A stretch of 64,000 nt of DNA from Nemophila menziesii (GCA_029959085.1 JARWIR010000027.1:1364001-1428000), one strand, 5' to 3'. Positions 12,522 through 24,523 are shown, counted from the stretch's first letter. Program-made: numbers and translations. The notes: generated from the sequence alone by a model not told the origin.

Positions 12522-12626
12522 CGACAGGGTTTCAGCTCTATTACTAGAGGACAAAGCTTATATCCGTTGGGAGATTAATAGATCCGTTAGAGAGAAGCTT
12601 TATGACCGTTGGACCATCTTTTCAGC

Positions 12627-12634
12627 TATAAAAT
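12627..12634 (+). promoter_or_regulatory. TATA box of Sirevirus F
   Basis: TATAAAAT about 105 bp downstream of the last palindrome pair; likely core promoter for the genomic RNA. The start site is not visible. Confidence 0.6.
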
Positions 12635-13290
12635 AGAGTTCATTCAAGACACAACTAAAGCCTTCCATCTACCAATCTTAAGAGCAATTAATTCTATCAT
12701 TCAAGGAGGTTTCAAAGGAGCATTCAAGTCATATTTATTGTGAAGCTAATTAGTTCTATCTACTCATTTAGGAGTTTAGTTACAAAGCTTTAACAAGCAC
12801 CCCTAAACACTTTTCCCTTTCCTCTTAGTTCTTGTAATAGATTAAGAGAGTAGTGTAAGCATAGGTTTATGCTTGGTTCCTTGTGTTGGTGATAACACAA
12901 GAGTATTTTCCTTCAAAGGGTTTTTGAAGTGGTTGTAAGGGTTTGTATCTCACCCGGTTAAGAGTTACGAAGATTAGTTGAGAATCTTGCAAATCCTAAG
13001 GAGGCTTCCTTAGGTAGTGGATGTAGGGAAACCGAACCACTATACATCGTTGTGTATCGTATTCTATCTCTACACTCTTTATATTTCCGCACTCTATATG
13101 CTTGTTAAAATGCCTACTTGAATAGTTTGATATTATTGTCTATTAGGATTATCTAGTTTTATACTATTTAGTTTGCTAATACAATAGGATTCAAATTAGC
13201 TTTTAATTTTATTTACTTGAAATAAAATTAGCCGATTAATTTCTATTGTCCTATTCAACCCCCCTTCTAGGACGCATATAGTATATCAAT

Positions 13291-13304
13291 TGGTATCAGA
13301 GCCT
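13291..13304 (+). promoter_or_regulatory. Primer-binding site of F (initiator tRNA-Met)
   Basis: TGGTATCAGAGCCT, two bases after the 5' LTR. It is the standard copia complement to the 3' end of initiator Met-tRNA. Confidence 0.95.
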
Positions 13305-13343
13305 AGCTCTATTGTACTTAATCGTTTCTAGAGTTTATACGAT

Positions 13344-15134
13344 ATGGATTCTAATCAACCGGAAGGTTCATGTTCTACTAGACCTCCGCTTTTTGTAGGA
13401 AAAGACTACTTTGGTTGGAAAAAGAAGATGGAGATTCATGTGAAAGGAATCGATTACTTTTTATGGATGGCTATCAAAAAGGGTCCTTACATTCCGTACG
13501 TTGCCGGAAGTACAACGGTGGTAAAAGATGAAGATGATTACACGGATCAAGACATAGCTAAACTTACCAAAAACAACAAAGCTATGAACATCCTCATCAA
13601 TGGATTAAGTGTCACGGAATATGCTAGAGTGAGTGAATGCAATTCCGCTCATGAAATGTGGCAACTCTTGGAGCTATCTTATCAAGGAACGGAGGATATA
13701 AAAGAAACCAAAATTGGTCTCTTTATCACAAAGTATGAGCTCTTTCGTATGGAGCCCGATGAAGCCTTGAATGCTATGCATCAAAGATTTTCTAACATTG
13801 TTAACACTTTGAAGACTCTTGGTCAAGAGTACACCAACAAGGAACAATGCCGAAAAATCTTATTTGCTCTTCCAAGGAAATACAAGACAAAGATCAATTC
13901 TATAAGAGACACTAAAGATCTTTCAAAGATGACGGTTCATGAACTCATTTGCAACCTCATGACGGAAGAACTTGTGCTTGAAGAAGAAAAGACAAGAGAT
14001 GATGAGGAGAAGAAAATTAAGAAATCTATTGCTTTCCATGCCATGAGTTCTAAGTTGAAAGAACGAAAAGAAAGGAAAGAAAGTGAAGAAGAAAACTCTC
14101 ATGAAGAAGAAACTAGTGAAGATGAAGGAGTAGCTATGCTAGCAAGAGACATGAAAAAATTCATGAGATATAAACGCTTTGCCAAGAAAGGAAGCTCTTC
14201 CACACCCTACAAGAAGAATGATAGAGCTATCAAACAAGATGAACCCACTTGCTATCATTGCAAGAAGGTTGGTCATATCAAAACCTATTGTCCTCTTCTT
14301 CAAAAGGAGAAACCGAAAAGAGCTATGCATGCTAATATCACTTGGGATACTCAAAATTCGGATGAAGAAGAAAGTGATAATGAAAATGTCAATCTTGTTG
14401 CCTTTATGGGAAAAGTTGAGAATGATGAAGATGCTTCTTCGGATGATGATACCGGTACTACTCACTTTGCCTTTATGGCAAATCATGATGAGGTAACTCC
14501 TAAATCCAAACTCTCTTTAACTAATGATGATGCTAGTGAACAAGATATTCATGAGGCATTTGATTCTCTTTATAATGATTTTTTAAATTCTATTGAAACA
14601 AACAAAGTTTTAACAAAAGATTTAGAATTTGAGAAAAATAGAACTAAAGAGGTTTTAAAAGCTTTGGAAGATTGTCAAAATCTTTGTGATGAATGTATAG
14701 ATGATAATGAGAAACTTCATCTTATTGAGAAAAATCTTTTGGAAGAAAAAGCTTTGTTAGAGAAAAAGATTGTTGATCAAAATGCCATTATTTTAAAATT
14801 TACTAGTGGGCAAGAAAACTTGGATTTGATTTTAGGTTCTCAAAGAATGGCTAATGAAAAAAGTGGTGTTGGATATGATCCATTCACTCACCAAAAACCT
14901 TTGAAAAATGTCTTTGTAAAATCAAAAATTTCAAATGCAATTCCATCCTCTTCAAAATCTTCTATCACTTGCACCTATTGTGAAAAACTTGGTCATGATG
15001 CATCTCATTGTTACTATCGTAAATTGTTAGATTTGGGATCTCTTGTGCCAATTTGGAAAAGACCTAAATGGGTCTTAAAAAGAAAATCCACTAACCCTCA
15101 TGGACCCAATCCTAATTGGGTACCTAAAGCTTAA
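13344..15134 (+). CDS. gag: Sirevirus Gag (nucleocapsid protein)
   Basis: An open frame of 596 residues that would form the virus-like particle and bind the genomic RNA. The N-terminal part (about residues 15-230) is the usual plant copia gag region (UBN2-like). Two CCHC zinc knuckles are visible: CYHCKKVGHIKTYC at residue 303 and CTYCEKLGHDASHC at residue 543. Between them lie acidic stretches and a likely coiled coil (about 400-490), as in other Sirevirus Gags. The ATG at 13344 is 40 bp after the PBS. The frame ends with WVPKA at a TAA, in the same frame as pol. No internal stop is present. Confidence 0.95.
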   Translation: MDSNQPEGSCSTRPPLFVGKDYFGWKKKMEIHVKGIDYFLWMAIKKGPYIPYVAGSTTVVKDEDDYTDQDIAKLTKNNKAMNILINGLSVTEYARVSECNSAHEMWQLLELSYQGTEDIKETKIGLFITKYELFRMEPDEALNAMHQRFSNIVNTLKTLGQEYTNKEQCRKILFALPRKYKTKINSIRDTKDLSKMTVHELICNLMTEELVLEEEKTRDDEEKKIKKSIAFHAMSSKLKERKERKESEEENSHEEETSEDEGVAMLARDMKKFMRYKRFAKKGSSSTPYKKNDRAIKQDEPTCYHCKKVGHIKTYCPLLQKEKPKRAMHANITWDTQNSDEEESDNENVNLVAFMGKVENDEDASSDDDTGTTHFAFMANHDEVTPKSKLSLTNDDASEQDIHEAFDSLYNDFLNSIETNKVLTKDLEFEKNRTKEVLKALEDCQNLCDECIDDNEKLHLIEKNLLEEKALLEKKIVDQNAIILKFTSGQENLDLILGSQRMANEKSGVGYDPFTHQKPLKNVFVKSKISNAIPSSSKSSITCTYCEKLGHDASHCYYRKLLDLGSLVPIWKRPKWVLKRKSTNPHGPNPNWVPKA

Positions 15135-15155
15135 ATTATCGTTTGTTTGTAGGGG

Positions 15156-18100
15156 TTGAGCATCAAGAAGCAAAACATATGGCTACTTGATAGTGGATGC
15201 TCAAGACACATGACCGGAAATCCATCATTATTTACAAATTTATATAAAACTAAAGGTGATAAAGTTACTTTTGCCGACAACACTAAGAAACGCGTTTTGG
15301 GTAAAGGTAACATTGGTAATTTGGACTCTTTACTTATCTCTAATGTGTTACTTGTTGAGGGTCTCTCTTTTAACTTGCTTAGTATTAGTCAACTTTGTGA
15401 TGTTGGTTTTAGTGTTAAATTTGAAGCATCTAGATGTGTTGTTTTCAAAAATGATGAGTTAGATACTATGTTTATTGCAAAAAGATCGGATAATGTTTTT
15501 GTTGTTGATCTTGAGAGTCTTATGTGCAAAAACATTAAATGCTTATCCGTGGTTAATGATAGTTGGCTTTGGCATAGACGTTTAGGACATGCTAGCATGG
15601 ATTTGATTTCAAAATTATCTAGAAAAAATCTTGTTGTTGGTTTGCCTATTTACAAATTTGATAAAGATAAATTATGTGATGCATGTCAACTTGGTAAACA
15701 ACATCGTTCATCTTTTAAATCCATTAATAAGGTCATCACCGTTAGGCCACTTCAATTATTGCATATGGACCTATTTGGTCCCGTTGATGTCACTAGTCTA
15801 GGAGGGTCTAGATATGTCTTTGTTGTTGTTGATGATTACACTAGATTCACATGGGTGATGTTCCTTGCTTTGAAAAGTGATGCCTTCAATGAATTTGCAA
15901 AACTTTGTAGAAAGGTGCAAAATGAGAAAGGCTACTCTATTACTTGCATTCGTAGTGATAATGGTAGTGAATACGTGAATTCTCCTTTTGTGCATTTTTG
16001 TGATGAATTTGGGATTGAGCATAATTTTTCGGCCCCTAGAACTCCCCAACAAAATGGGGTAGTGGAAAGGAAAAACCGAACTCTACAAGAAATGGCTAGA
16101 ACAATGCTAAAAGAACATAGCTTGCCTACATACTTTTGGGGTGAAGCCGTCCATACGGCTTGTTATGTGTTAAATAGAGTTCTTATTAGACCCCTTATTA
16201 AGAAAACCCCTTATGAGCTTTGGAATGGTAGACCACCAACTATTGCTTATTTTCGTGTTTTTGGGTGCAAATGTTTTATCCTTAACACTAGGGACTATTT
16301 GGGAAAATTTGATGCTAAATCGGATGAAGGCATTTTTCTTGGTTATTCCACTAAAGGAAAAGCCTATCGCATTTTCAACAAACGTACTCGTACCATTGAG
16401 GAATCTATGCATGTTGACTTTGATGAGACTAATCCGTTTTGTATCAAGAAAGTGGTAGATGTTGTTGAAGATACTCCACTAGATCAACCCTTAGAATCTC
16501 CTATTCAAGAAGTCAAATCTCATGAAGAATCTCTTAAGGAAAATGATCAAGTGTTAAATGAAGCTAGTACGGATTTACCAAGGTGTTGGAAACATATCAA
16601 AGATCACCCAAGTGACTTAATTCTAGGTGATCCAAAAGAAGGTGTTACCACTCGCTCCCGTATTATTGCTCTTTGTGCTCATCAAGCTTTCTTATCTCAA
16701 ATTGAGCCCAAGAATATTAAAGAAGCTTTGTTAGATGATCATTGGATTAATGCTATGCATGAGGAATTAAATCAATTTGAGCGTAGCAAAGTTTGGACAT
16801 TAATGGAGAAACCAATTGGCCCCACTATTATTGGCACTAAGTGGATATTTCGCAACAAGCTAGATGACACCGGCATCATTACTAGAAATAAAGCAAGGTT
16901 AGTTGCTCAAGGGTACAATCAAGAAGAAGGTATTGATTTCGATGAAACTTTTGCTCCCGTAGCTAGACTTGAATCTATTCGTATGCTACTTGCTTTTGCT
17001 TGCTATATGAATTTTAAACTTTACCAAATGGATGTCAAAAGTGCTTTTTTAAATGGTTTTATAGACGAGGAAGTTTTTGTTAAACAACCTCCGGGTTTTG
17101 AGGATCCAAAATTTCCAAACCATGTTTTTAAACTTTCAAAAGCTTTATATGGTTTAAAACAAGCACCTCGTGCTTGGTATGAACGATTAAGCAAATTTTT
17201 ATTAGATGATGGTTTTAAAAGAGGAAAAATTGACTCCACTTTGTTTATCAAAAGGTCTTCAAAAGATATCCTTCTTGTTCAAATTTATGTGGATGATATT
17301 ATATTTGGTGCTACTAATGAAAATCTTTGTGAGAATTTTTCTAAAAGCATGCATAAGGAATTTGAGATGAGCATGATGGGAGAATTAAATTACTTTCTTG
17401 GACTTCAAATCAAGCAAATGAAAGATGGTATCTTTGTCAATCAAGCCAAATACACAAGAGAATTGATCAAAAAATTTGGCCTTGAAGATGCAAAGGAAAT
17501 TGGAACTCCAATGAGCACATCCACAAAATTAGACAAAGATGAAGATGGTAAGAATGTTGATGAGAAACTATATCGAGGTATGATTGGTAGCTTACTTTAT
17601 CTAACCGCTTCTAGACCCGATATTATGTTCCCCGTGTGTCTTTGTGCTAGATTTCAATCTTCTCCCAAAGAAACCCATCTTAGTGCCGTTAAGCGTATTT
17701 TTAGGTATTTGAAAGGAACCCTTAGTCTAGGACTTTGGTACCCAAGATTTACCTCCTTTGAACTAATAGGTTATTCGGATGCCGATTATGCCGGTTGTAG
17801 ACTTGATAGAAAGAGTACTAGTGGTAGTTGCCAATTCTTAGGTCAATCCCTTGTTTCTTGGTCTAGTAGAAAACAAAATAGTGTTGCTTTATCCACGGCC
17901 GAAGCCGAATATGTTGCGGCCGGAAATTGTGTGACTCAAGTTCTTTGGATGAAACAAACCTTACTAGATTTTGGCCTAGAATATGATCGTGTTCCCATTC
18001 GTTGTGATAACACTAGTGCAATAAATCTTACCAAAAATCCCATTCAACACTCTAGAACAAAACACATAGAAATCCGCCACCATTTTATCCGTGATCACAC

Positions 18101-18227
18101 TCAAAAAGGGGACATTGCTCTTGAATTTGTCACTTCCGAAAATCAACTAGCCGATATCTTTACGAAACCTCTACCCCAAGATCTTTTTGAGAAAATTCGT
18201 TGTGAGATTGGCATGCAAATTCTCTAA
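15156..18227 (+). CDS. pol: Sirevirus Pol (protease, integrase, RT, RNase H)
   Basis: An open frame of 1023 codons. Domains in order: aspartic protease DSGCSRHMTG near residue 12; integrase zinc-binding region (WHRRLGH, CDACQLGK) and catalytic residues in HMDLFGPV, SDNGSEY and NGVVERKNRT; RT with FAPVARLESIRML, QMDVKSAFLNG and YVDD at residues 711-714; RNase H with GYSDADYAG, STAEAEY and the terminal ADIFTKPLP. This order is diagnostic of Ty1/copia. The frame at 15156 opens with TTG, not ATG. It follows gag in the same frame after two stops (TAA 15132-15134, TAG 15150-15152). How pol would be made is therefore unclear: readthrough, splicing, or two disabling mutations. Confidence 0.93.
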   Translation: MSIKKQNIWLLDSGCSRHMTGNPSLFTNLYKTKGDKVTFADNTKKRVLGKGNIGNLDSLLISNVLLVEGLSFNLLSISQLCDVGFSVKFEASRCVVFKNDELDTMFIAKRSDNVFVVDLESLMCKNIKCLSVVNDSWLWHRRLGHASMDLISKLSRKNLVVGLPIYKFDKDKLCDACQLGKQHRSSFKSINKVITVRPLQLLHMDLFGPVDVTSLGGSRYVFVVVDDYTRFTWVMFLALKSDAFNEFAKLCRKVQNEKGYSITCIRSDNGSEYVNSPFVHFCDEFGIEHNFSAPRTPQQNGVVERKNRTLQEMARTMLKEHSLPTYFWGEAVHTACYVLNRVLIRPLIKKTPYELWNGRPPTIAYFRVFGCKCFILNTRDYLGKFDAKSDEGIFLGYSTKGKAYRIFNKRTRTIEESMHVDFDETNPFCIKKVVDVVEDTPLDQPLESPIQEVKSHEESLKENDQVLNEASTDLPRCWKHIKDHPSDLILGDPKEGVTTRSRIIALCAHQAFLSQIEPKNIKEALLDDHWINAMHEELNQFERSKVWTLMEKPIGPTIIGTKWIFRNKLDDTGIITRNKARLVAQGYNQEEGIDFDETFAPVARLESIRMLLAFACYMNFKLYQMDVKSAFLNGFIDEEVFVKQPPGFEDPKFPNHVFKLSKALYGLKQAPRAWYERLSKFLLDDGFKRGKIDSTLFIKRSSKDILLVQIYVDDIIFGATNENLCENFSKSMHKEFEMSMMGELNYFLGLQIKQMKDGIFVNQAKYTRELIKKFGLEDAKEIGTPMSTSTKLDKDEDGKNVDEKLYRGMIGSLLYLTASRPDIMFPVCLCARFQSSPKETHLSAVKRIFRYLKGTLSLGLWYPRFTSFELIGYSDADYAGCRLDRKSTSGSCQFLGQSLVSWSSRKQNSVALSTAEAEYVAAGNCVTQVLWMKQTLLDFGLEYDRVPIRCDNTSAINLTKNPIQHSRTKHIEIRHHFIRDHTQKGDIALEFVTSENQLADIFTKPLPQDLFEKIRCEIGMQIL

Positions 18228-18425
18228 CCCTTCTTTCATGTCATGTTTTTGTTTAGAGCTTTTTGTGTATATATTCTTGTTGCTAATCTTTTCTTGATGT
18301 TATAGGTTCCTTGAAACTTCTAATTGTTATCCATTTATGCCTTTAGTCCTTGTTTTTACTAAAAATGTGTTTTTTGACCCCTTAAAATTTTCAAAATTGT
18401 ATCATTTGTTCTTTTTGTTGTTGAC

Positions 18426-18586
18426 AAAGGGGGAGAAATTTTAGTTGAACTTTTTAAAATGCATTTTGTGAGGGGGAGTTTTTATAAAAACTCTAGTGAT
18501 TAGGTTGAGGGGGAGTTTTTGTTCAAAACTTAATCTTAGGCATCTTCAAAAGTTTATGATTTGTCAAACATCAAAAAGGGGGAGAT
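18426..18586 (+). promoter_or_regulatory. Multiple polypurine tracts before the 3' LTR of F
   Basis: Four G5 tracts: AAAGGGGGAGAAA (18426-18438), GAGGGGGAG (18470-18478 and 18507-18515) and AAAAAGGGGGAGAT (18573-18586), the last touching the LTR. The last is the likely plus-strand primer. Repeated tracts are a recognised Sirevirus trait. Confidence 0.88.
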
Positions 18587-19749
18587 TGTTAGCCTCACCT
18601 TGTTTTTATTCCCGTTTTAATATTCGACAAATCATCCTTTAAACTAAAATTCATTTTGGTATCACTTAAAACGTTTTCCAAAACCCTCATTAGAATTAAG
18701 TTGTGTTTACTTCTTATTCCTTAGCTTGAAATTCAAAGTAACAGCACCGCGGTACACCGGCCGAGTGACGCGGTACACCGCAGGTCACGGACCAGTCCCA
18801 CGGTACACTAGATGGGCCGACCAGTAAGCTCAGAAATCTGCACGGTACACCGGACCCTTGGCACGGTACACCGGACCACTACACGGAGCAGGCATGCGGT
18901 ACACTACATGGTCCGACCAGTAAGCTCAAAAGTCAGTCGAACAGTCACGCGGTGCACCGGACCCTACCCGCGGTACACCGCACGACAGGGTTTCAGCTCT
19001 ATTACTAGAGGACAAAGCTTATATCCGTTGGGAGATTAATAGATCCGTTAGAGAGAAGCTTTATGACCGTTGGACCATCTTTTCAACTATAAAATAGAGT
19101 TCATTCAAGACACAACTAAAGCCTTCCATCTACCAATCTTAAGAGCAATTAATTCTATCATTCAAGGAGGTTTCAAAGGAGCATTCAAGTCATATTTATT
19201 GTGAAGCTAATTAGTTCTATCTACTCATTTAGGAGTTTAGTTACAAAGCTTTAACAAGCACCCCTAAACACTTTTCCCTTTCCTCTTAGTTCTTGTAATA
19301 GATTAAGAGAGTAGTGTAAGCATAGGTTTATGCTTGGTTCCTTGTGTTGGTGATAACACAAGAGTATTTTCCTTCAAAGGGTTTTTGAAGTGGTTGTAAG
19401 GGTTTGTATCTCACCCGGTTAAGAGTTACGAAGATTAGTTGAGAATCTTGCAAATCCTAAGGAGGCTTCCTTAGGTAGTGGATGTAGGGAAACCGAACCA
19501 CTATACATCGTTGTGTATCGTATTCTATCTCTACACTCTTTATATTTCCGCACTCTATATGCTTGTTAAAATGCCTACTTGAATAGTTTGATATTATTGT
19601 CTATTAGGATTATCTAGTTTTATACTATTTAGTTTGCTAATACAATAGGATTCAAATTAGCTTTTAATTTTATTTACTTGAAATAAAATTAGCCGATTAA
19701 TTTCTATTGTCCTATTCAACCCCCCTTCTAGGACGCATATAGTATATCA
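18587..19749 (+). repeat. 3' LTR of Sirevirus F
   Basis: 1163 bp, the same length as the 5' LTR and almost identical to it. It is followed by the second TCCTC. Confidence 0.96.
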
Positions 19750-20822
19750 TCCTCCATCTTCCATAAAGACATGTTATTCTTCAAATCCATTACATAACAC
19801 CACAAAACACCAAAGATCATCAAGCTTTCAATATTTCTTCCACCACAAGTAAATTATTCCTTCTATTACTATTGATAATCATTCATCCAACCAACAACTC
19901 AAGCTACACCAATCTTTCATAACTTTATTTCATTCTTGGTGCAACTTGAGTTGTGGGTTAAACAAAGATAACTAACAAAACGGATGCTATGAATTTCAAG
20001 AGGAAGTGTTCAATCTTAGGGAAGAAAAATAGTTTTCCCGGATCTACAAAAGAGAAGCCCATCGATATTGATACCCCAATTGAAAAGAAACCAAAGATCG
20101 AGGCAACAACACAACTACTACGAAGAAGACAAAGAGAATGAGTGTACCCGTCAAGCCAAAATCAAAGACGCCAATCCAAGATCAAGTTTCATCTTCAAAT
20201 ATTAATGAAAAATCAAAAACTGTATCCACACCACCAGCATGGGCAGTTACATTGATGAAAAATTTGATAGATTAAAGTACGATTATAAATCCTGCTGGAT
20301 AGAAATCTGAGTTTAGACTACGTGATGAATCGAGTTACAGAAGAATTGGATATTAATAATGATTATCCTTTCGAAAAGGAATGACAAATGATTCTTTATG
20401 GAAAGGTACCACGTTCTAATCCTTCTCCTTAATTGATTATATGCATTAGTTTAGTTTAAATTTTATTGCTTTATTGAGTCATTTTTTAGGCGTGGGGACA
20501 CGGCCTACTTTTGAGTTGGGGGTGGGGATTCGTTGTCCTCATCTTTCTTTTTGTTTTTGCATAAAATGTAAAAATTTTAGGGTTAGAATTGGCATAGAAT
20601 ATGGTGAATGTCCTTATTGAGCATGTTTTAACTAAGCCAATGATCGTAAGTAGTACGTTTTTGAACGGTGTCACAAATATGTTTAGTATGCATGTATGAA
20701 AACAGGAAGTAAAAGATAGGGAAAATTAATAAGAAATGCGTAAGAAGTGGCAAGTTGGAACTTAGTGAGAGTTAATTGGTGTGTAGAACGTGAGGTTTGA
20801 AATTAGTTGAAAACCCACTTGT
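19750..20822 (+). other. Segment of D: leader and remnant of the accessory ORF
   Basis: After the TSD, about 230 bp of A/C-rich leader precede an ATG at 19989. About 50 codons of a lysine-rich N-terminus follow (…EKPIDIDTPIEKKPKIE…) that resembles the start of the accessory ORF of I. The central domain is missing; only decayed sequence continues to about 20400. A GGCGTGGGGACACGGCC hairpin-like motif (about 20489-20505) and a TTGAGTTGGGGGT motif follow, as after the ORF in I. The piece ends at TSD CTTGT (20818-20822). Confidence 0.6.
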
Positions 20823-22460
20823 TGGTGATGGCAAAGATGTGATAAATAAACAGATAAATAAAGATAATAATAAAGAACACGCCATTGACTACCACGAGAA
20901 ACTTACGACAAGTATTAGAGATCGTTTGCAAGTTTATTTTAGTAAGTAAAAGTTCGTTCACAGGGATTTGATCTGTTAGATCTACTTATGTATATGAGAA
21001 GTGTAGGAGAAATTACTTGTTAAATACATAGAGAATAAAAGTAATAATATTTATTTGGTTTTCAGATCTCGGAAATAATAATGCAAATAAATAAATACTA
21101 AAAGAATGGAGATGAGAAATATAGCTTAGGTTTGCTAGTATGCACTTATCCTTCAAAATCAATATGCTAGATATAAGGGTGATTAAAGCTCTTAGATAAA
21201 TAGTCAAGATTCTAAATTTCTCTAAACCCCCTTCCGGGTGGACTTAAAAGGCGACCTTACAATTACCAGGGGACTTAAATAAGCTGGTCCTACGCCACTA
21301 TGTTCTTAGATGAGACGGTCCCGCGCAATGATCGGTGATTAAATAACAAACCCTAATGACTATATAGTTAGGCAAGCCCTTCTGGATCACTACCGCACAC
21401 TAGATGCTTATGTGGTGTTTCAATAATTAGACACCCCTTCCCGGTGACCATCTAACTACTATTAATGGGGGTAGTCTATACCCATGCATTCGCAAGAACT
21501 ACGGTCAATAAATCAAAGCATATAAAACAAATATATGGTTAAGAAGCTAGAATCAATTTAAAAAGGTTTTCCCAAATAACATAAAAGCAAATAAATATTT
21601 AGAAAAAAAGATTATACATATGCGAACCCAAGCTATGGGAAAATTAGTTCATATCTAAAGACATAGAAATAAACTACGGATAAAAGTAATTAGAAACAAA
21701 GATAATCTAAATAATATAATACAAATTACCCTAATGATAGAGGGAGATGATGGAGAAGAGGAGTTTGCTACTTTCCAGCTTCTTGTCTTCCTCTCTATAG
21801 GTCTTGTTGCTTCTCTTGAATGACTTCTAAAATACTTAAGTTTTAGAACTGAGCAAGGACATGTTTACAATAGTTAAAGGGTGTATTTATAGGTGTTTAT
21901 AAAACCCTAGTTCGGATTTCTTGGAGTAGAGGGCAAGCAATTGGACTTCTTTTCAAAATCAAATTTGTTTCCTAAAATATAGGAGAAGGGAAAAACTGTT
22001 GTTGTCTTGTTTTCGTCGTAAATTCTTCAATATTACTTCGATTTTCTCCTACTTTAACGACCGCGTCGAAAATATCTACACTTTATGTTTTGATTGCATC
22101 TCCAAATTCCAAGCCTATTTTGAGTATTTTCACTTTAGTGGAAGTGGATGCAGAAATTCAGATTTTCTTGGCAATTTTTCCTTTCCTATTTAATCTCTAC
22201 TTCCTTTTATCTCCAATTTCTATCCATAACTTCTTTCCTTATCTCTTTAGAATCGATTTGACATTTAATTAATTTCCATATATCTTTAAATCTTCAAATT
22301 AACACACAAATTAAACCAAATATGCTCTATAAATAATAATTCATCAAATCAAGACAAGAAATAGGATAATATCAAAATAAAAATGGATTATTAATTGACC
22401 ATAAACACCTAAAATGATGTCTCCAACCTAGATTAATTCATCACAAATAGGGAGACATCA
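20823..22460 (-). repeat. 3' LTR of element E
   Basis: 1638 bp; minus-strand start TGATGTCTCC, end CACCA. TATA-like TATTTATA at 21884-21891. Near the LTR end lie CCCTTCCGGGTGG-type repeats, which occupy the place of the CCCGTCAGGG repeats in A, C and I. Confidence 0.9.
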
Positions 22461-22496
22461 AGACCCCCAACTCAAAGTTGTATCGTCCCGATACAA
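22461..22496 (-). promoter_or_regulatory. Polypurine tract and adjacent hairpin of element E
   Basis: On the minus strand a stem TTGTATCG/CGATACAA (22496-22489 with 22485-22478, loop GGA) is followed directly by TTTGAGTTGGGGGTCT and then the LTR. The purine run is the likely plus-strand primer. Confidence 0.8.
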
Positions 22497-24523
22497 TACA
22501 GATAAAAACAAAGGGAAGTCTCTAAATACACATCTAAGTCAATTAAGCACAGAGGAAAGAAGATAGCAGAATATATAGAATAGACTCAAAGCAACTACTC
22601 TAGAAAATTTCACGTAATAATATTTACAAACTAAATTACCTGCACACCTTTCATATCTACGATCAACACGGCTTGAATTCAAGATCAGATTAGTTTCACA
22701 ATGTAAGAAGGAGTGGTTCTTTACTTTGTTTACCAAGGAGGCTATAGATTGTTCATCGAATTTCACTAGTATCCAAAGATCCACTTAACTACTCTCTAAC
22801 GGCTCAATTACTTCTAAATCACATATCAAAGAACCATAAGGTCTTTAAGGTTGTAATGTTGGCTTAGGGACGGTATGATAGTATATTTGGATAATTTAGA
22901 GTGAGCTTTTGGCTCTCTCCTCACTAGCCATCAACGAATCGCCCTAGAGCTTGAGTTACTCTCATAAATGTTCTCACTCAACCCAATGATTTCCTTGATG
23001 CATAAAGTAGCATCCACAATAACCCAATTAAAGCATAAAATGTTCACATAAAAATTCCACTTTGCCGGTCAAAATATATTAAATATTTTCATATCAAAAA
23101 ATTTTCTTTTGTAATGTAGCTATGACTCTCCTTTTGATGTTGATATATCATACTATTTCTTTTCGCATATTTTTTTTTCTTTTCATAACTTTTTTCATTT
23201 ACTTTTACCCCGGCAAAGGGTTACAATATAATAAACCTGTGAATCATCATCAATATAAAACAGAGCACGGTGGACCCACCACACCAAACTCAAGCTCTAA
23301 AACAACTGTCTATGCATCGCGATTCGAGTGCAGGTCATACGTAAATGTCCTATAATATAAAGGGATATGTCTTATAATGTGGCTAATGAAAAGGCTTTAG
23401 AAAGGCTAGAAGGGGTTCAGAAGGATATGAATACAATAATTGGAAAGCAAGCTAAAAGACAGCAAGAGGCTTATGAAAGAACCGCCTTAATCGTTTTCTA
23501 AACTATGCAATTTCGTCATTCTCTTACCTTTAGCACGTTCATCAAATGGGTTTATCAACTAGCTTGGATATCACGGCCTACACACCCCTCAAAGCGCCCT
23601 AAGATCAAACATACTTCTATCTCATTGCTAACTAATCTTTTCTTTACTATCAATATGTGTTTCCTGCAAATACTCAAATCATACAGACTAAAATATCCCA
23701 CAAACATACTACTTTCTATCATCAACTTACTAAGCTTATGCTTTAAAGCTATTAAACACACTGTACATCTAATCCCCTCTATCAAAAAATTTAATTTATT
23801 CCTAAAAACAGTAAAACACATAAAAATGGAGATGAGAGACAACAAATCCCCATACCCCCAACTCAAAAATGAGACGTATCCCCATGACTCGAAAAGACTC
23901 AATAAAAATTAAAATTTAACAAATATTACAAGTACAGAAAGATGGTAGGGAAGAAAGAAAACATACTCTTCGAGGCTATTGCCTCGCATGATCAACACCC
24001 AAAATAGGGTGCAGTGCTTTTCTTGTATGTAACCTTCTTGTATCACAAATTTTGCTCTCCCTTACATCCTCTTATGCTCCATCTCAATCAATCATACAAC
24101 TCTAGAAATCTCTTTTTCTTACTTTCTTGTTTTCTCCCAATACCTTGTTTTGATTCTTCTCTATATCTCTAATGAGGTAATTCTATACGTTGTCCACCGC
24201 AAGAACTCCAGACATTATATGGGTATGATGGAATATTGCATCGTTGAGAAAGGTTTAAGAAAATTTAAAAAGGTTTATGGAAAATTCTGGATCTTGATTC
24301 TAGGTGTTTTAGAATGATTTGGGTGTTTGATTCTTGTTTATAGGAAAGTTGGTAAGGACTTGTATATGAATTTATGGTGATTGGGTAGTGTTTTGTTGTA
24401 TGGTGAAGGTTTGTTGAAGATTTAATTGAGTTAGGGAAGAATGGGGAAGAAAGAGAGGCTGAAGGATTGAGAAATTCGTAACTGTGTACTAACCTCTCTC
24501 TTCAAACCATTTTAACAAATTTT
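22497..24523 (-). other. 3' non-coding region of element E
   Basis: No supported gene in about 2 kb. It holds an inverted repeat CTTTGCCGG/CCGGCAAAG (23060-23068 and 23210-23218) around a T-rich tract (purine-rich on the element strand). A G-rich motif is at about 23854-23868, and a decayed GAGTCGTG-type hairpin at 23871-23890. A possible trace of the accessory-ORF C-terminus lies near 23970-24000. Confidence 0.55.

Larger units (their letters stand above)
12126..13288 (+). repeat. 5' LTR of Sirevirus F
   Basis: 1163 bp, starting TGTTAGCCTCACC and ending GTATATCA. It holds the palindrome array (12286-12521) and a TATA box TATAAAAT at 12627-12634. The part after the TATA box is A/T-rich without other visible signals. 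Confidence 0.96.
12126..19749 (+). mobile_element. Element F: young Ty1/copia Sirevirus
   Basis: A complete 7624-bp element flanked by TSD TCCTC (12121-12125 and 19750-19754). It has two 1163-bp LTRs, an initiator-Met PBS, gag with coiled coil, pol in copia order (protease, integrase, RT, RNase H) and several polypurine tracts before the 3' LTR. Multiple polypurine tracts and CG-rich palindromes in the LTR are known Sirevirus traits. No env-like ORF follows pol. By eye the LTRs differ at only about one base (G at 12625, A at 19086), so insertion was very recent. Confidence 0.95.
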
